Origin: Marinobacter persicus | GTDB taxonomy: Bacteria; Pseudomonadota; Gammaproteobacteria; Pseudomonadales; Oleiphilaceae | Reading direction: 5' to 3' | Assembly (NCBI RefSeq): GCF_002934325.1 | Contig: NZ_PTIV01000003.1 | Span: forward strand, 1-64,000 | Length of the DNA: 64,000 nt | Part shown: positions 56,623 to 64,000 of the stretch, piece after piece | Layout of the letters: each line of letters starts with the position of its first letter | How positions within the stretch are numbered: position 1 is the stretch's first letter | Notes under the pieces: model-generated | Database searches by the model: none | What the model was told of the DNA's origin: nothing | What the model saw: only the letters and a program-made list of their open reading frames with translations | Program-made: the position numbers and the translations under genes

Positions 56623-58431
56623 ATGAGCAATACGAAGAAGATTGAAGTTACCGATGTCATCCTGCGGGATGCCCACCAATCGCTGATCGCCACCCGCATG
56701 CGCACCGAAGACATGCTGCCGATTTGCGACAAGCTCGATCAGGTTGGCTACTGGTCCCTGGAAGTCTGGGGCGGCGCGACCTTTGATGCCTGTGTCCGCT
56801 TCCTGAAGGAAGACCCCTGGGAACGCCTCCGCCAACTGCGAGCGGCTCTTCCCAATACCCGACTGCAGATGCTGCTGCGCGGGCAGAACCTGCTGGGCTA
56901 TCGCCATTACGCCGACGACGTGGTGGAAGCCTTTGTTCACAAGGCGGCCGAGAACGGCATTGACGTGTTCCGTGTGTTCGACGCCCTGAACGACCTGCGC
57001 AACATCGAAACCGCGATGAAAGCGGTCAAGGCCGCCGGCAAGCACGCCCAGGGCACGATCTGCTACACCACCAGCCCGGTTCACACGCCCGAGCTGTTCG
57101 TGAAACAGGCCAAGGACATCCAGGCCATGGGCGCCGACTCCATCGCCATCAAAGACATGGCCGGCCTGCTGACCCCCTATGCCACCGAAGAGCTGGTTCG
57201 GGCGATCAAGAGCGAAGTGGACCTGCCCCTGGTGGTTCACAGCCACGCCACCTCCGGCCTGGCGGCCATGTGCCAGCTGAAGGCTATCGAAGCCGGTGCC
57301 GACCGCATCGACACCGCTATCTCGTCGTTTGCCCAGGGCACCAGCCACCCGGCTACCGAGTCTCAGGTGGCAGCCCTCAAGGGTACCGACTACGACACCG
57401 GCCTGGATCTGGAACTGCTCTCGGAGATTGCCGACTACTTCCGCGAGGTGCGCAAGAAATACCACCAGTTCGAGAGTGAATTCACCAAGGAAGATGTCAG
57501 CGTCCAGATCAACCAGGTACCGGGCGGCATGATGTCCAACCTGGCCAACCAGCTCAAAGAACAGAATGCTCTGGAAAAAATCCGGGACGTGTTCAACGAG
57601 ATCCCGAAAGTCCGGAAAGATCTCGGTTTCCCGCCGCTGGTGACGCCAACCTCCCAGATCGTTGGCACCCAGGCGGTCTATAACGTGTTGTCCGGGCAGC
57701 GCTACAAAACCATCACAAACGAGGTGAAACGCTACCTGCAGGGCGGATACGGACAGCCACCCGCACCGGTCGACAACGGCCTCCTGAAAAAGGCCATCGG
57801 CAACGAATCGGTCAACGAAGGTCGCCCTGCCGACCTGCTGAGTGCCGAGCTGGGCAAACTCCGGGAAGACATTGGTCGTCTGGCCACCAGTGAGGAAGAT
57901 GTGCTTACCTACGCCATGTTCCCGGACCTGGGCCGCGAGTTTCTGCAGCAACGCAACGACGGCACCCTGCAGCCCGAGGAATTGCTGCCGCCGGAAAGCA
58001 AAGGCCGGGGTCATATTGCCACTTCCGTCGCCACCGAATTCCGGATTGACGTCCACGGTGAAACCTACGAAGTGGCGGTCACTGGCGTTGGCGATTCAGG
58101 GCCTGGCAAACGCAAGCTGTACATGTCGCTGGACGGCATGCCCGAAGAGGTGGTGTTTGAATCACTGAACGAGTATGTGGCAGAGGGCGGCGGTAGCGGC
58201 CGCAAGCAGGCTACCGATCCCGGCCATGTAACAACCGCCATGCCCGGTAACATTGTCGATATTCTGGTGAACGAAGGTGACAACGTGAAAGCCGGCCAGG
58301 CCGTGTTGATCACCGAGGCCATGAAGATGGAAACCGAAGTTCACAGCAACATCGATGGCACCGTGCAGGCCATCTACGTTAGCAAGGGCGATCGTGTAAC
58401 GCCCGGCGAAGTGCTGATCGACATCAGCTGA
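56623..58431 (+). CDS. pycB: Pyruvate carboxylase / oxaloacetate decarboxylase alpha subunit with biotin domain
   Basis: A 602-residue carboxyltransferase plus biotin carrier. The N-terminal HMG-like barrel shows VILRDAHQSLIATRMRTEDM, LRGQNLLGYRHYADD, IKDMAGLL (catalytic Lys) and the metal-binding HSHATSGLA. A conserved CT domain with PGGMMSNL follows and the C-terminal BCCP has the biotinyl Lys in EAMKMETEV (about residue 568). Just 18 bases after pycA. With pycA it makes oxaloacetate from pyruvate and bicarbonate; a sodium-pump role would need beta and gamma subunits, which are not here. Confidence 0.93.
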   Translation: MSNTKKIEVTDVILRDAHQSLIATRMRTEDMLPICDKLDQVGYWSLEVWGGATFDACVRFLKEDPWERLRQLRAALPNTRLQMLLRGQNLLGYRHYADDVVEAFVHKAAENGIDVFRVFDALNDLRNIETAMKAVKAAGKHAQGTICYTTSPVHTPELFVKQAKDIQAMGADSIAIKDMAGLLTPYATEELVRAIKSEVDLPLVVHSHATSGLAAMCQLKAIEAGADRIDTAISSFAQGTSHPATESQVAALKGTDYDTGLDLELLSEIADYFREVRKKYHQFESEFTKEDVSVQINQVPGGMMSNLANQLKEQNALEKIRDVFNEIPKVRKDLGFPPLVTPTSQIVGTQAVYNVLSGQRYKTITNEVKRYLQGGYGQPPAPVDNGLLKKAIGNESVNEGRPADLLSAELGKLREDIGRLATSEEDVLTYAMFPDLGREFLQQRNDGTLQPEELLPPESKGRGHIATSVATEFRIDVHGETYEVAVTGVGDSGPGKRKLYMSLDGMPEEVVFESLNEYVAEGGGSGRKQATDPGHVTTAMPGNIVDILVNEGDNVKAGQAVLITEAMKMETEVHSNIDGTVQAIYVSKGDRVTPGEVLIDIS

Positions 58432-58448
58432 CGAATACGAGGACGCTT

Positions 58449-59114
58449 ATGGACCATATCATTCGTGGTGTACTGGATTTCCGGAAAAACGTGTATCCGG
58501 AGCACAAGGATCTATTCGGCGAACTGGCCACTGGCCAGAATCCGGACGTGCTGTTTTTTACCTGCTCGGATTCACGGATCGACCCGAACATGATGACAGG
58601 CACCCACCCGGGTGACCTGTTCATCTGCCGGAATGCGGGTAACATCATCCCGCCACACAGCAATGAAACCGGGGGGATGACCGCATCCATCGAGTTTGCG
58701 GTGGCGGTTTTGAATGTGCGACACATCATCGTGTGCGGCCACACCGACTGCGGCGCAGTGAAAGGCGCCCTGGATGTGCAGGGCCTCAAAGGCCTGCCCC
58801 ACGTCCAGGAGTGGCTGGGCCACTGCCGGTCAGCCATCGAAATTGTTCGGGAGCGTCATGGTATTGCCAGCGACCAGCCGCTGGACGCCCAGTTCCTGAA
58901 TGAAGCCATTGAAGAAAACGTGCTACAACAGGTTCAGCACCTGCGCACTCACCCAACCGTGGCGGCCAAACTGGCCACTGGCAAAATTCAGATCCACGGC
59001 TGGGTCTATGACATCAAGTCCGGGAACATTCGCTGCTGCGGGCAGGACAGCTACCAGTTCCAGAACTTCGATGATTTCTATGCCGATACCATCAAGGAAA
59101 TCGGCAAGGCCTGA
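58449..59114 (+). CDS. Beta-class carbonic anhydrase
   Basis: A 221-residue zinc enzyme that interconverts CO2 and bicarbonate. The zinc ligands are in CSDSRIDP (Cys and Asp) and CGHTDCGAVKG (His and Cys). It follows pycB by 17 bases, so it may supply bicarbonate to the pyruvate carboxylase in the same transcript. Confidence 0.94.
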   Translation: MDHIIRGVLDFRKNVYPEHKDLFGELATGQNPDVLFFTCSDSRIDPNMMTGTHPGDLFICRNAGNIIPPHSNETGGMTASIEFAVAVLNVRHIIVCGHTDCGAVKGALDVQGLKGLPHVQEWLGHCRSAIEIVRERHGIASDQPLDAQFLNEAIEENVLQQVQHLRTHPTVAAKLATGKIQIHGWVYDIKSGNIRCCGQDSYQFQNFDDFYADTIKEIGKA

Positions 59115-59117
59115 TCC

Positions 59118-59143
59118 GGGCGCGACTCACACCAGAGTCGCCC
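59118..59143. terminator. Stem-loop at the convergent 3' ends of carbonic anhydrase and rimO
   Basis: GGGCGCGACTC pairs with GAGTCGCCC with a two-base bulge and an ACACCA loop. It overlaps the rimO stop region (59127) and lies 3 bases after the carbonic anhydrase stop. Confidence 0.5.
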
Positions 59144-60467
59144 ATAGATCGTGCTGGTCGGCGTGCTCCACGACGGCCTGTACGATCTGGCCCGGGGCCA
59201 GGTCCGCCTCACCATTCAGGTAAACCATCCCATCGATCTCCGGGGCATCTGCCTTGGAACGGCCAATGGCGCCTTCCTCGTCCACCTCGTCAATCAGTAC
59301 GTCAATCGTTTTACCAATTTTCGCCTGCAAACGGGCGGCCGAGATTTCCGCCTGTTTTTCCATAAACCGGGCCAGGCGCTCCTCCTTGACGTCCTCGGGC
59401 ACCGCACCTTCCAGCTCATTCGCCGGGGCGCCCTCAACCGGGCTATAGGTGAACGCGCCCACCCGATCCAGCTGGGCTTCGTCCAGCCAATCCAGCAGGT
59501 ATTGGAAATCCTCTTCGGTTTCGCCGGGGAAGCCAACAATGAAGGTGGAGCGAATGGTCAGCTCTGGACAGATTTCCCGCCACTTTCTGATACGCTCCAG
59601 CGTCTTGCTGTCGTGGGCCGGGCGCTTCATGGCCTTGAGCACACGCGGGCTGGCGTGCTGGAACGGAATATCAAGATACGGCAGGATCTTGCCTTCGGCC
59701 ATGAGCGGAATAATGTCGTCCACATGCGGGTATGGGTACACGTAATGCAGCCGCACCCAGACGCCCAGTTCACCCAGCGCTTCACATAACGCCTGCATTT
59801 TTGTTTTCAGCGGACGCCCCTGCCAGAAGCCGGTACGGTATTTGATATCCACACCATAGGCGGAGGTGTCCTGGGAAATGACCAGCAGCTCTTTCACACC
59901 CGCATCCACCAGGCGTTTGGCTTCGTCCATCACCTCACCAATGGGACGGCTCACCAGGTCGCCGCGCAAGGCGGGGATAATGCAGAACGTGCAGCGGTGG
60001 TTGCAGCCCTCGGAAATCTTCAGGTAGGCGTAATGCCGTGGCGTCAGCTTCACACCCTGCGGCGGCACCAGATCGGTAAACGGATCGTGCTCCTGCTTTG
60101 GCGGCACGTACTGATGCACCGCACCCACCACCTCTTCGTAGGCGTGAGGCCCGGAAACCGCCAAAACACCGGGATGGGCTTCACGAATCTTGTCACCGTC
60201 GGCACCCATGCAACCGGTGACGATCACCTTGCCGTTTTCACTGATGGCCTCGCCAATGGCGTCCAGGGATTCCTGCTTGGCGGCATCAATAAATCCGCAG
60301 GTGTTCACCACAACAATGTCAGCATCGTTATAGCTTGGCACCACATCATAACCATCCAGGCGCAGCTGGGTGAGGATACGCTCGGAATCCACCAGGGCCT
60401 TGGGACAACCCAGACTGACAAAACCGACTTTGCCGCCCTTGGCGGTCACTTGTGCTTTTTCGTTCAT
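59127..60467 (-). CDS. rimO: Ribosomal protein S12 methylthiotransferase RimO
   Basis: A radical SAM enzyme of 446 residues that adds a methylthio group to Asp88 of ribosomal protein S12. The N-terminal UPF0004 domain carries one [4Fe-4S] set with Cys in [15 protein letters not shown] and TGCMGAD. The radical SAM set is CNHRCTFC in [14 protein letters not shown], and the C-terminal TRAM domain begins near TIDVLIDEV. Complete length. Confidence 0.95.
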   Translation of the reverse strand: MNEKAQVTAKGGKVGFVSLGCPKALVDSERILTQLRLDGYDVVPSYNDADIVVVNTCGFIDAAKQESLDAIGEAISENGKVIVTGCMGADGDKIREAHPGVLAVSGPHAYEEVVGAVHQYVPPKQEHDPFTDLVPPQGVKLTPRHYAYLKISEGCNHRCTFCIIPALRGDLVSRPIGEVMDEAKRLVDAGVKELLVISQDTSAYGVDIKYRTGFWQGRPLKTKMQALCEALGELGVWVRLHYVYPYPHVDDIIPLMAEGKILPYLDIPFQHASPRVLKAMKRPAHDSKTLERIRKWREICPELTIRSTFIVGFPGETEEDFQYLLDWLDEAQLDRVGAFTYSPVEGAPANELEGAVPEDVKEERLARFMEKQAEISAARLQAKIGKTIDVLIDEVDEEGAIGRSKADAPEIDGMVYLNGEADLAPGQIVQAVVEHADQHDLWATLV

Positions 60468-60633
60468 ATATCTCTGCAGAAACCCTGGAGCATGGTGGCA
60501 AGACCGGCCAACAGCCCCTCATGAATGAATCGTAATCTTAGCCCAGCTGGAAACTAACTTCAGCCATAACAGCAGGCCACAGACTCTGGCAAGATGACAG
60601 TACTCAAAAGTATTTCACAAATATGGCAACTTT

Positions 60634-60644
60634 TGTTGACAACA
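60634..60644. promoter_or_regulatory. Palindrome with a -35-like TTGACA upstream of the PilZ gene
   Basis: TGTTGACAACA is an 11-base palindrome that includes TTGACA (60636-60641). A -10 box at normal spacing is poor. The surrounding 244-base rimO-PilZ gap is AT-rich but shows nothing else clear. Confidence 0.3.
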
Positions 60645-60711
60645 CTTGCTGATCACTTTTTGGACACATAAAATCCTTACAAACCATCGGGCTTTATAAC
60701 GGAAAATAACT

Positions 60712-61164
60712 ATGGGGAAGGTAGCATCGTTTGAAACCGGCCACGCCAAACGCGTCAGGATGAAAACAGCCACAACGCGACCCAATCTGCGGAACCAGCA
60801 ACGGGTGGATGTAGAGCTGGATATAACCCTGGAAGTTCCCAAGGGGCAATGTGTTAACTGCCAGGCTTCCAACCTTTCCCGCGCCGGCATGACCCTGTGT
60901 TGCAACCTTGAAACCGTCAAACAGCTCATTCCCGGCATGCGCCCCCCTGCTCCCGGCAGCTGGGTGGAAATCAAGGCCCGCTTCCCGGTCCCCGTCCTGA
61001 AAACCCAACCTGTCACCGTTCTGGCCGATGGCAACATCGTCAATATGCGCCGGATCTCCCGGGACGAGTTCGAGCTGGGCGTTCAGTTTTCCGAGTTCGA
61101 GGGCAATGGATTCGACTACGTCGACAAGTGCGTTTCCCGCCTGCTCGCAGAACAGAAGCACTAG
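60712..61164 (+). CDS. PilZ-domain protein
   Basis: A 150-residue single-domain protein. The c-di-GMP-binding signature appears intact: RNQQR (R-x3-R, about residues 24-28) right before the first strand VDVELDITLEV, and NLSRAGM (N-x-S-x2-G, about 57-63). This predicts c-di-GMP binding. It is not next to pilus genes and has no partner domain, so its output is unknown. Confidence 0.8.
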   Translation: MGKVASFETGHAKRVRMKTATTRPNLRNQQRVDVELDITLEVPKGQCVNCQASNLSRAGMTLCCNLETVKQLIPGMRPPAPGSWVEIKARFPVPVLKTQPVTVLADGNIVNMRRISRDEFELGVQFSEFEGNGFDYVDKCVSRLLAEQKH

Positions 61165-61203
61165 CGGCCGGGGCTCCTAAAATTCCTCAAAGCACACCAT
61201 ATT

Positions 61204-61239
61204 GGTAGAACCAAAAATTCTACCTTCTTTTATTTTTAT
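61204..61239 (+). terminator. Rho-independent terminator after the PilZ gene
   Basis: GGTAGAA (61204-61210) pairs with TTCTACC (61218-61224) around CCAAAAA, followed by TTCTTTTATTTTTAT. Confidence 0.8.
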
Positions 61240-61252
61240 ACCTAAAAGACAC

Positions 61253-61261
61253 TGTTATAGT
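61253..61261 (+). promoter_or_regulatory. Possible extended -10 promoter of cysD
   Basis: TGTTATAGT resembles an extended -10 (TGnTATAGT), 45 bases before the cysD start. The -35 region is only T-rich. A CysB site could lie upstream but has no reliable consensus to read. Confidence 0.4.
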
Positions 61262-61305
61262 GGGTTATCCATTGATCTCGTCGCACCCTGCGCAAACGGA
61301 TGACC

Positions 61306-62214
61306 ATGACCACGTATAACCTGACCCATCTCAAACAGCTGGAAGCCGAGAGCATCCATATAATCCGGGAAGTTGCCGCCGAGTTCGACAACCCCGTCAT
61401 GCTCTATTCCATCGGCAAAGACTCCGCCGTGATGCTGCACCTGGCATTGAAGGCCTTCTACCCCGGCAAGCCGCCGTTCCCGCTGATGCACGTCGACACC
61501 ACCTGGAAGTTCCGCGACATGATCGAGTTCCGGGACAAACAGGTTCGCCGGTATGGCCTGGATTTGATCGTGCACACCAACCAGGAAGGCGTGGAACAGG
61601 GCGTGGGCCCGTTCACCCACGGCAGCGCCAAGCACACCGACATCATGAAAACCCAGGCCCTGAAGCAGGCGCTGGACAAATACCAGTTTGATGCCGCTTT
61701 CGGTGGCGCCCGCCGGGACGAGGAAAAATCCCGCGCCAAGGAGCGCGTGTACTCGTTCCGCGACGAGCACCACCGCTGGGACCCTAAAAACCAGCGCCCG
61801 GAGTTGTGGAACATCTACAACGGCAAGATCAACAAGGGCGAGAGCATTCGCGTATTCCCGCTGTCCAACTGGACCGAGCTGGACATCTGGCAGTACATCT
61901 ACTTGGAAAACATCGACATTGTGCCGCTGTATTTCGCCGCCGAACGCCCGGTGGTGGAGCGCGATGGCACACTGATCATGGTGGACGACGACCGCATGCC
62001 GCTGAAGGACGGCGAGAAGCCCGAAATGAAATCGGTACGCTTCCGCACCCTGGGCTGCTACCCGCTGACCGGGGCCATTGAATCCAAGGCTGATACGCTG
62101 CCGGACATCATTCAGGAAATGCTGCTGGCCACCAGCTCCGAACGCCAGGGTCGGGTGATTGACCACGACTCGGCAGGCTCCATGGAACAGAAAAAGCGGG
62201 AAGGGTATTTCTAA
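61306..62214 (+). CDS. cysD: Sulfate adenylyltransferase small subunit CysD
   Basis: With CysN it makes APS from sulfate and ATP. The 302-residue protein has the PAPS-reductase-like ATP pyrophosphatase fold: [19 protein letters not shown] (PP-loop), [36 protein letters not shown] and [19 protein letters not shown] 61306 (MTTYNLTHL) matches the usual start; ATG 61300 is an alternative. The cysN ATG follows its stop by one base. Confidence 0.96.
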   Translation: MTTYNLTHLKQLEAESIHIIREVAAEFDNPVMLYSIGKDSAVMLHLALKAFYPGKPPFPLMHVDTTWKFRDMIEFRDKQVRRYGLDLIVHTNQEGVEQGVGPFTHGSAKHTDIMKTQALKQALDKYQFDAAFGGARRDEEKSRAKERVYSFRDEHHRWDPKNQRPELWNIYNGKINKGESIRVFPLSNWTELDIWQYIYLENIDIVPLYFAAERPVVERDGTLIMVDDDRMPLKDGEKPEMKSVRFRTLGCYPLTGAIESKADTLPDIIQEMLLATSSERQGRVIDHDSAGSMEQKKREGYF

Positions 62215-62215
62215 G

Positions 62216-63874
62216 ATGTCACACCAGTCTGATCTGATTGCGGAAGATATTCAGGCCTACCTGAAACAGCACGAGAACAAAGAACTGCTGCGCCTGCTGA
62301 CCTGTGGCAGCGTCGACGACGGCAAGAGCACCCTGATCGGCCGCCTGCTGCACGACACCAAGATGATCTACGAAGATCACATGGCCAGCCTGCAAAGCGA
62401 CAGCGCCAAGATGGGCACCACCGGCGAGAAGCTGGACCTGGCCCTGCTGGTGGACGGCCTGCAGGCCGAGCGGGAACAGGGCATCACCATCGACGTGGCC
62501 TACCGCTATTTCTCCACCGACAAACGCAAGTTCATCATTGCCGACACCCCGGGCCATGAGCAGTACACCCGCAACATGGCCACCGGCGCGTCCACCGCGC
62601 AGCTGGCGATCCTGATGATCGACGCCCGCCACGGTGTGCTGACCCAGACTCGCCGGCACTCGTACATCGCCTCTCTGCTGGGCATTCGCCACATCGTGGT
62701 GGCGGTGAACAAGATGGACCTGGTGGATTTCAGCGAAGAGCGCTTCAACGAGATCAAGGACGACTACCTGGCGTTCGCCGCCAAACTCGGCCTGAAGGAC
62801 ATCCGCTTCGTGCCCATCTCGGCGCTGGACGGCGACAACGTGGTGAACAAGAGCGAGAACACGCCCTGGTTTACCGGTCAGCCGCTGATGGACATCCTGG
62901 AAACCGTGGAAGTTTCCCGGGACAAGAATCTGGAGCATTTCCGCTTCCCGGTGCAGTACGTCACCCGCCCGGATCTCAACTTCCGGGGCTTCTGCGGCAC
63001 CATCGCCTCCGGCGTGATTCGCCCGGGCGATGATGTGATGGCCCTGCCCTCACGGCGCACCAGCAAGATCAAGGACGTGGTGACCTTCGATGGCAACCTG
63101 GAAGAAGCCTACATCGACCAGGCCGTCACCCTGACCCTGGAAGACGAAATCGACGTCAGCCGTGGCGACATGCTGGTGAAGGTCGAAGACGAGCCGGAAG
63201 TGCACAACCGCTTCAACGCCAACATCGTCTGGATGACCGACGCGCCGCTGGAAACCGGCCGCCTGTACGACATCAAGCTCGGCCCCACGTTCACCTCTGG
63301 CACGGTGAAGACCATTCACCACCAGACCGACGTGAACACCCTGGAGCAACAGGCCAACCCGGAGCGCCTGCAGCTGAACGAAATCGGCCTGTGCGAACTG
63401 ACACTGAACCAGCCCATCGCGTTCGATGCCTACCAGCGCAACCACGCCACCGGCAGCTTCATCGTGATCGACCGGCTGACCAACGTGACCATCGGCGCGG
63501 GCATGATCGAAGGCCTGGCCGACGGTATCGAATCACTGGACCCGGTTACCACCGACGAGCGCGAACGCCGCCTGGCCCAGAAGCCCGCGATCATTGCCTG
63601 CAATGGCAAGCACGCCCCGGAACTGGCGCTGGCCGTGGAACGGGCCCTGTTCGACCAGGGCAAGACCGCCGTGGTGGTCTCCGAAGACAACACCGGCGAT
63701 GCCGACGAACGCCGTCATGTAGCCCAGTTGCTGACCGCCCATGGGTTGATCGCCATTGCCGAGAACCTGGGTTCCGACGTGGCCAACGCAACGGTGAGCG
63801 CCGATGCGGAACAGGACATTCCGGCGGCGGTCTCAGGGCTGGTTCAGGAGCTGGTTCGTAGTAAGCGGATCTGA
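62216..63874 (+). CDS. cysN: Sulfate adenylyltransferase GTPase subunit CysN with C-terminal APS-kinase remnant
   Basis: A 552-residue protein. The GTPase domain is complete: [14 protein letters not shown] (G1), the TIDVAYRYF switch, DTPGHEQY (G3) and NKMDLVD (G4), followed by two EF-Tu-like barrels to about residue 445. CysN alone is usually about 475 residues and CysNC fusions about 630. The last about 95 residues here (from [12 protein letters not shown]) resemble the middle of APS kinase ([39 protein letters not shown]), but the P-loop position reads CNGKHAPEL, without GxxGxGKS/T. APS kinase activity is therefore not expected from this domain. Confidence 0.93.
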   Translation: MSHQSDLIAEDIQAYLKQHENKELLRLLTCGSVDDGKSTLIGRLLHDTKMIYEDHMASLQSDSAKMGTTGEKLDLALLVDGLQAEREQGITIDVAYRYFSTDKRKFIIADTPGHEQYTRNMATGASTAQLAILMIDARHGVLTQTRRHSYIASLLGIRHIVVAVNKMDLVDFSEERFNEIKDDYLAFAAKLGLKDIRFVPISALDGDNVVNKSENTPWFTGQPLMDILETVEVSRDKNLEHFRFPVQYVTRPDLNFRGFCGTIASGVIRPGDDVMALPSRRTSKIKDVVTFDGNLEEAYIDQAVTLTLEDEIDVSRGDMLVKVEDEPEVHNRFNANIVWMTDAPLETGRLYDIKLGPTFTSGTVKTIHHQTDVNTLEQQANPERLQLNEIGLCELTLNQPIAFDAYQRNHATGSFIVIDRLTNVTIGAGMIEGLADGIESLDPVTTDERERRLAQKPAIIACNGKHAPELALAVERALFDQGKTAVVVSEDNTGDADERRHVAQLLTAHGLIAIAENLGSDVANATVSADAEQDIPAAVSGLVQELVRSKRI

Positions 63875-63931
63875 TTTTCGGTATTCCTGAGACTAGAGAT
63901 TCCTACCTCGGTGGCTGGCGCCGGGGTGGGG

Positions 63932-64000
63932 ATCTCTTTTTCTTTGGAAAAATAACTCGCTTCGCTCAGACATCTTTTTCCGGCAGAAAAAGAGACCCCC
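63932..64000. repeat. Long imperfect palindrome at the window edge
   Basis: GGGGATCTCTTTTTCT (63932-63947) faces AGAAAAAGAGACCCC near the last bases. Inside, GGAAAAA faces TTTTTCC around a loop containing ACTCGCTTCGCTCAG. It begins about 60 bases after the cysN stop and could be a terminator or another repeat family. The window ends at its outer arm. Confidence 0.55.

Noticed and set aside
55192-58056. A 954-codon open frame antisense to pycA and pycB
   Set aside because: Its composition (His/Gln/Val/Gly-rich, no domains) is that of a mirror frame of GC-rich coding sequence, and the sense strand encodes two well-defined proteins.
56623-58431. Sodium-pumping oxaloacetate decarboxylase
   Set aside because: The alpha-type subunit is paired with a biotin carboxylase and there are no beta or gamma membrane subunits nearby.

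Overview
The window reads as chromosome of a marine gammaproteobacterium, most probably Marinobacter or a close relative. This is inferred from gene content and gene order; no 16S gene or database search was available. The main pointers are Pseudomonas-like blocks in conserved order: mlaFEDCB-ibaG-murA-hisGDC, kdsD-kdsC-lptCAB-rpoN-hpf-ptsN-rapZ-ptsO, yhdP-rng-maf-mreDCB facing gatCAB, and pycR facing pycA-pycB. A pilA/pilBCD-coaE type IV pilus locus and sulfate-activation genes cysD-cysN are also present. Coding density is high and no tRNA or rRNA gene is visible.

Bases 1-9300 are the accessory part. An IS1380-type end truncates an LpxR-like lipid A deacylase gene. A lipoprotein of unknown function and a REP-associated (RAYT) transposase with its adjacent REP palindrome follow. 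Next come a beta-CASP metallo-beta-lactamase, a diheme cytochrome c and an amino-acid dehydrogenase. The dehydrogenase leader is duplicated about 0.9 kb away, and a BrnT/BrnA-type toxin-antitoxin pair sits between the copies. A complete IS1380-family element (7661-9219) with a 4-bp target duplication lies just beyond.

Bases 9300-22940 hold the type IV pilus locus. The major pilin has a recognisable sigma-54 promoter, and rpoN itself is at 35.8 kb. CoaE, an unknown exported protein, TrmO, a hybrid histidine kinase, YfaZ, a Bax-like glucosaminidase, a YihG-like acyltransferase, and the divergent ZapE and ZapG genes follow.

Bases 22940-49470 are mostly envelope biogenesis: histidine genes, MurA, the Mla phospholipid-transport operon, Kdo/LPS transport, the sigma-54/nitrogen-PTS cluster, MgtE, DarP, a nitrilase-fold amidase, the giant AsmA-like YhdP, RNase G, Maf and MreDCB.

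Bases 49470-64000 contain gatCAB, the pyruvate/oxaloacetate carboxylase module with its LysR regulator, a beta carbonic anhydrase, RimO, a PilZ protein and cysDN.

The most unusual non-coding signal is a family of cruciform-like repeats clustered at 22987-23092, 24011-24080 and 26538-26641. They share two small hairpins inside a long stem, and the outer stem sequences differ between copies with matching changes on both arms. Other points of interest are the dehydrogenase-leader duplication around the toxin-antitoxin pair, a possible attenuator upstream of pilB, a CysN with a C-terminal APS-kinase-like remnant lacking a P-loop, and mreC without an ATG start.
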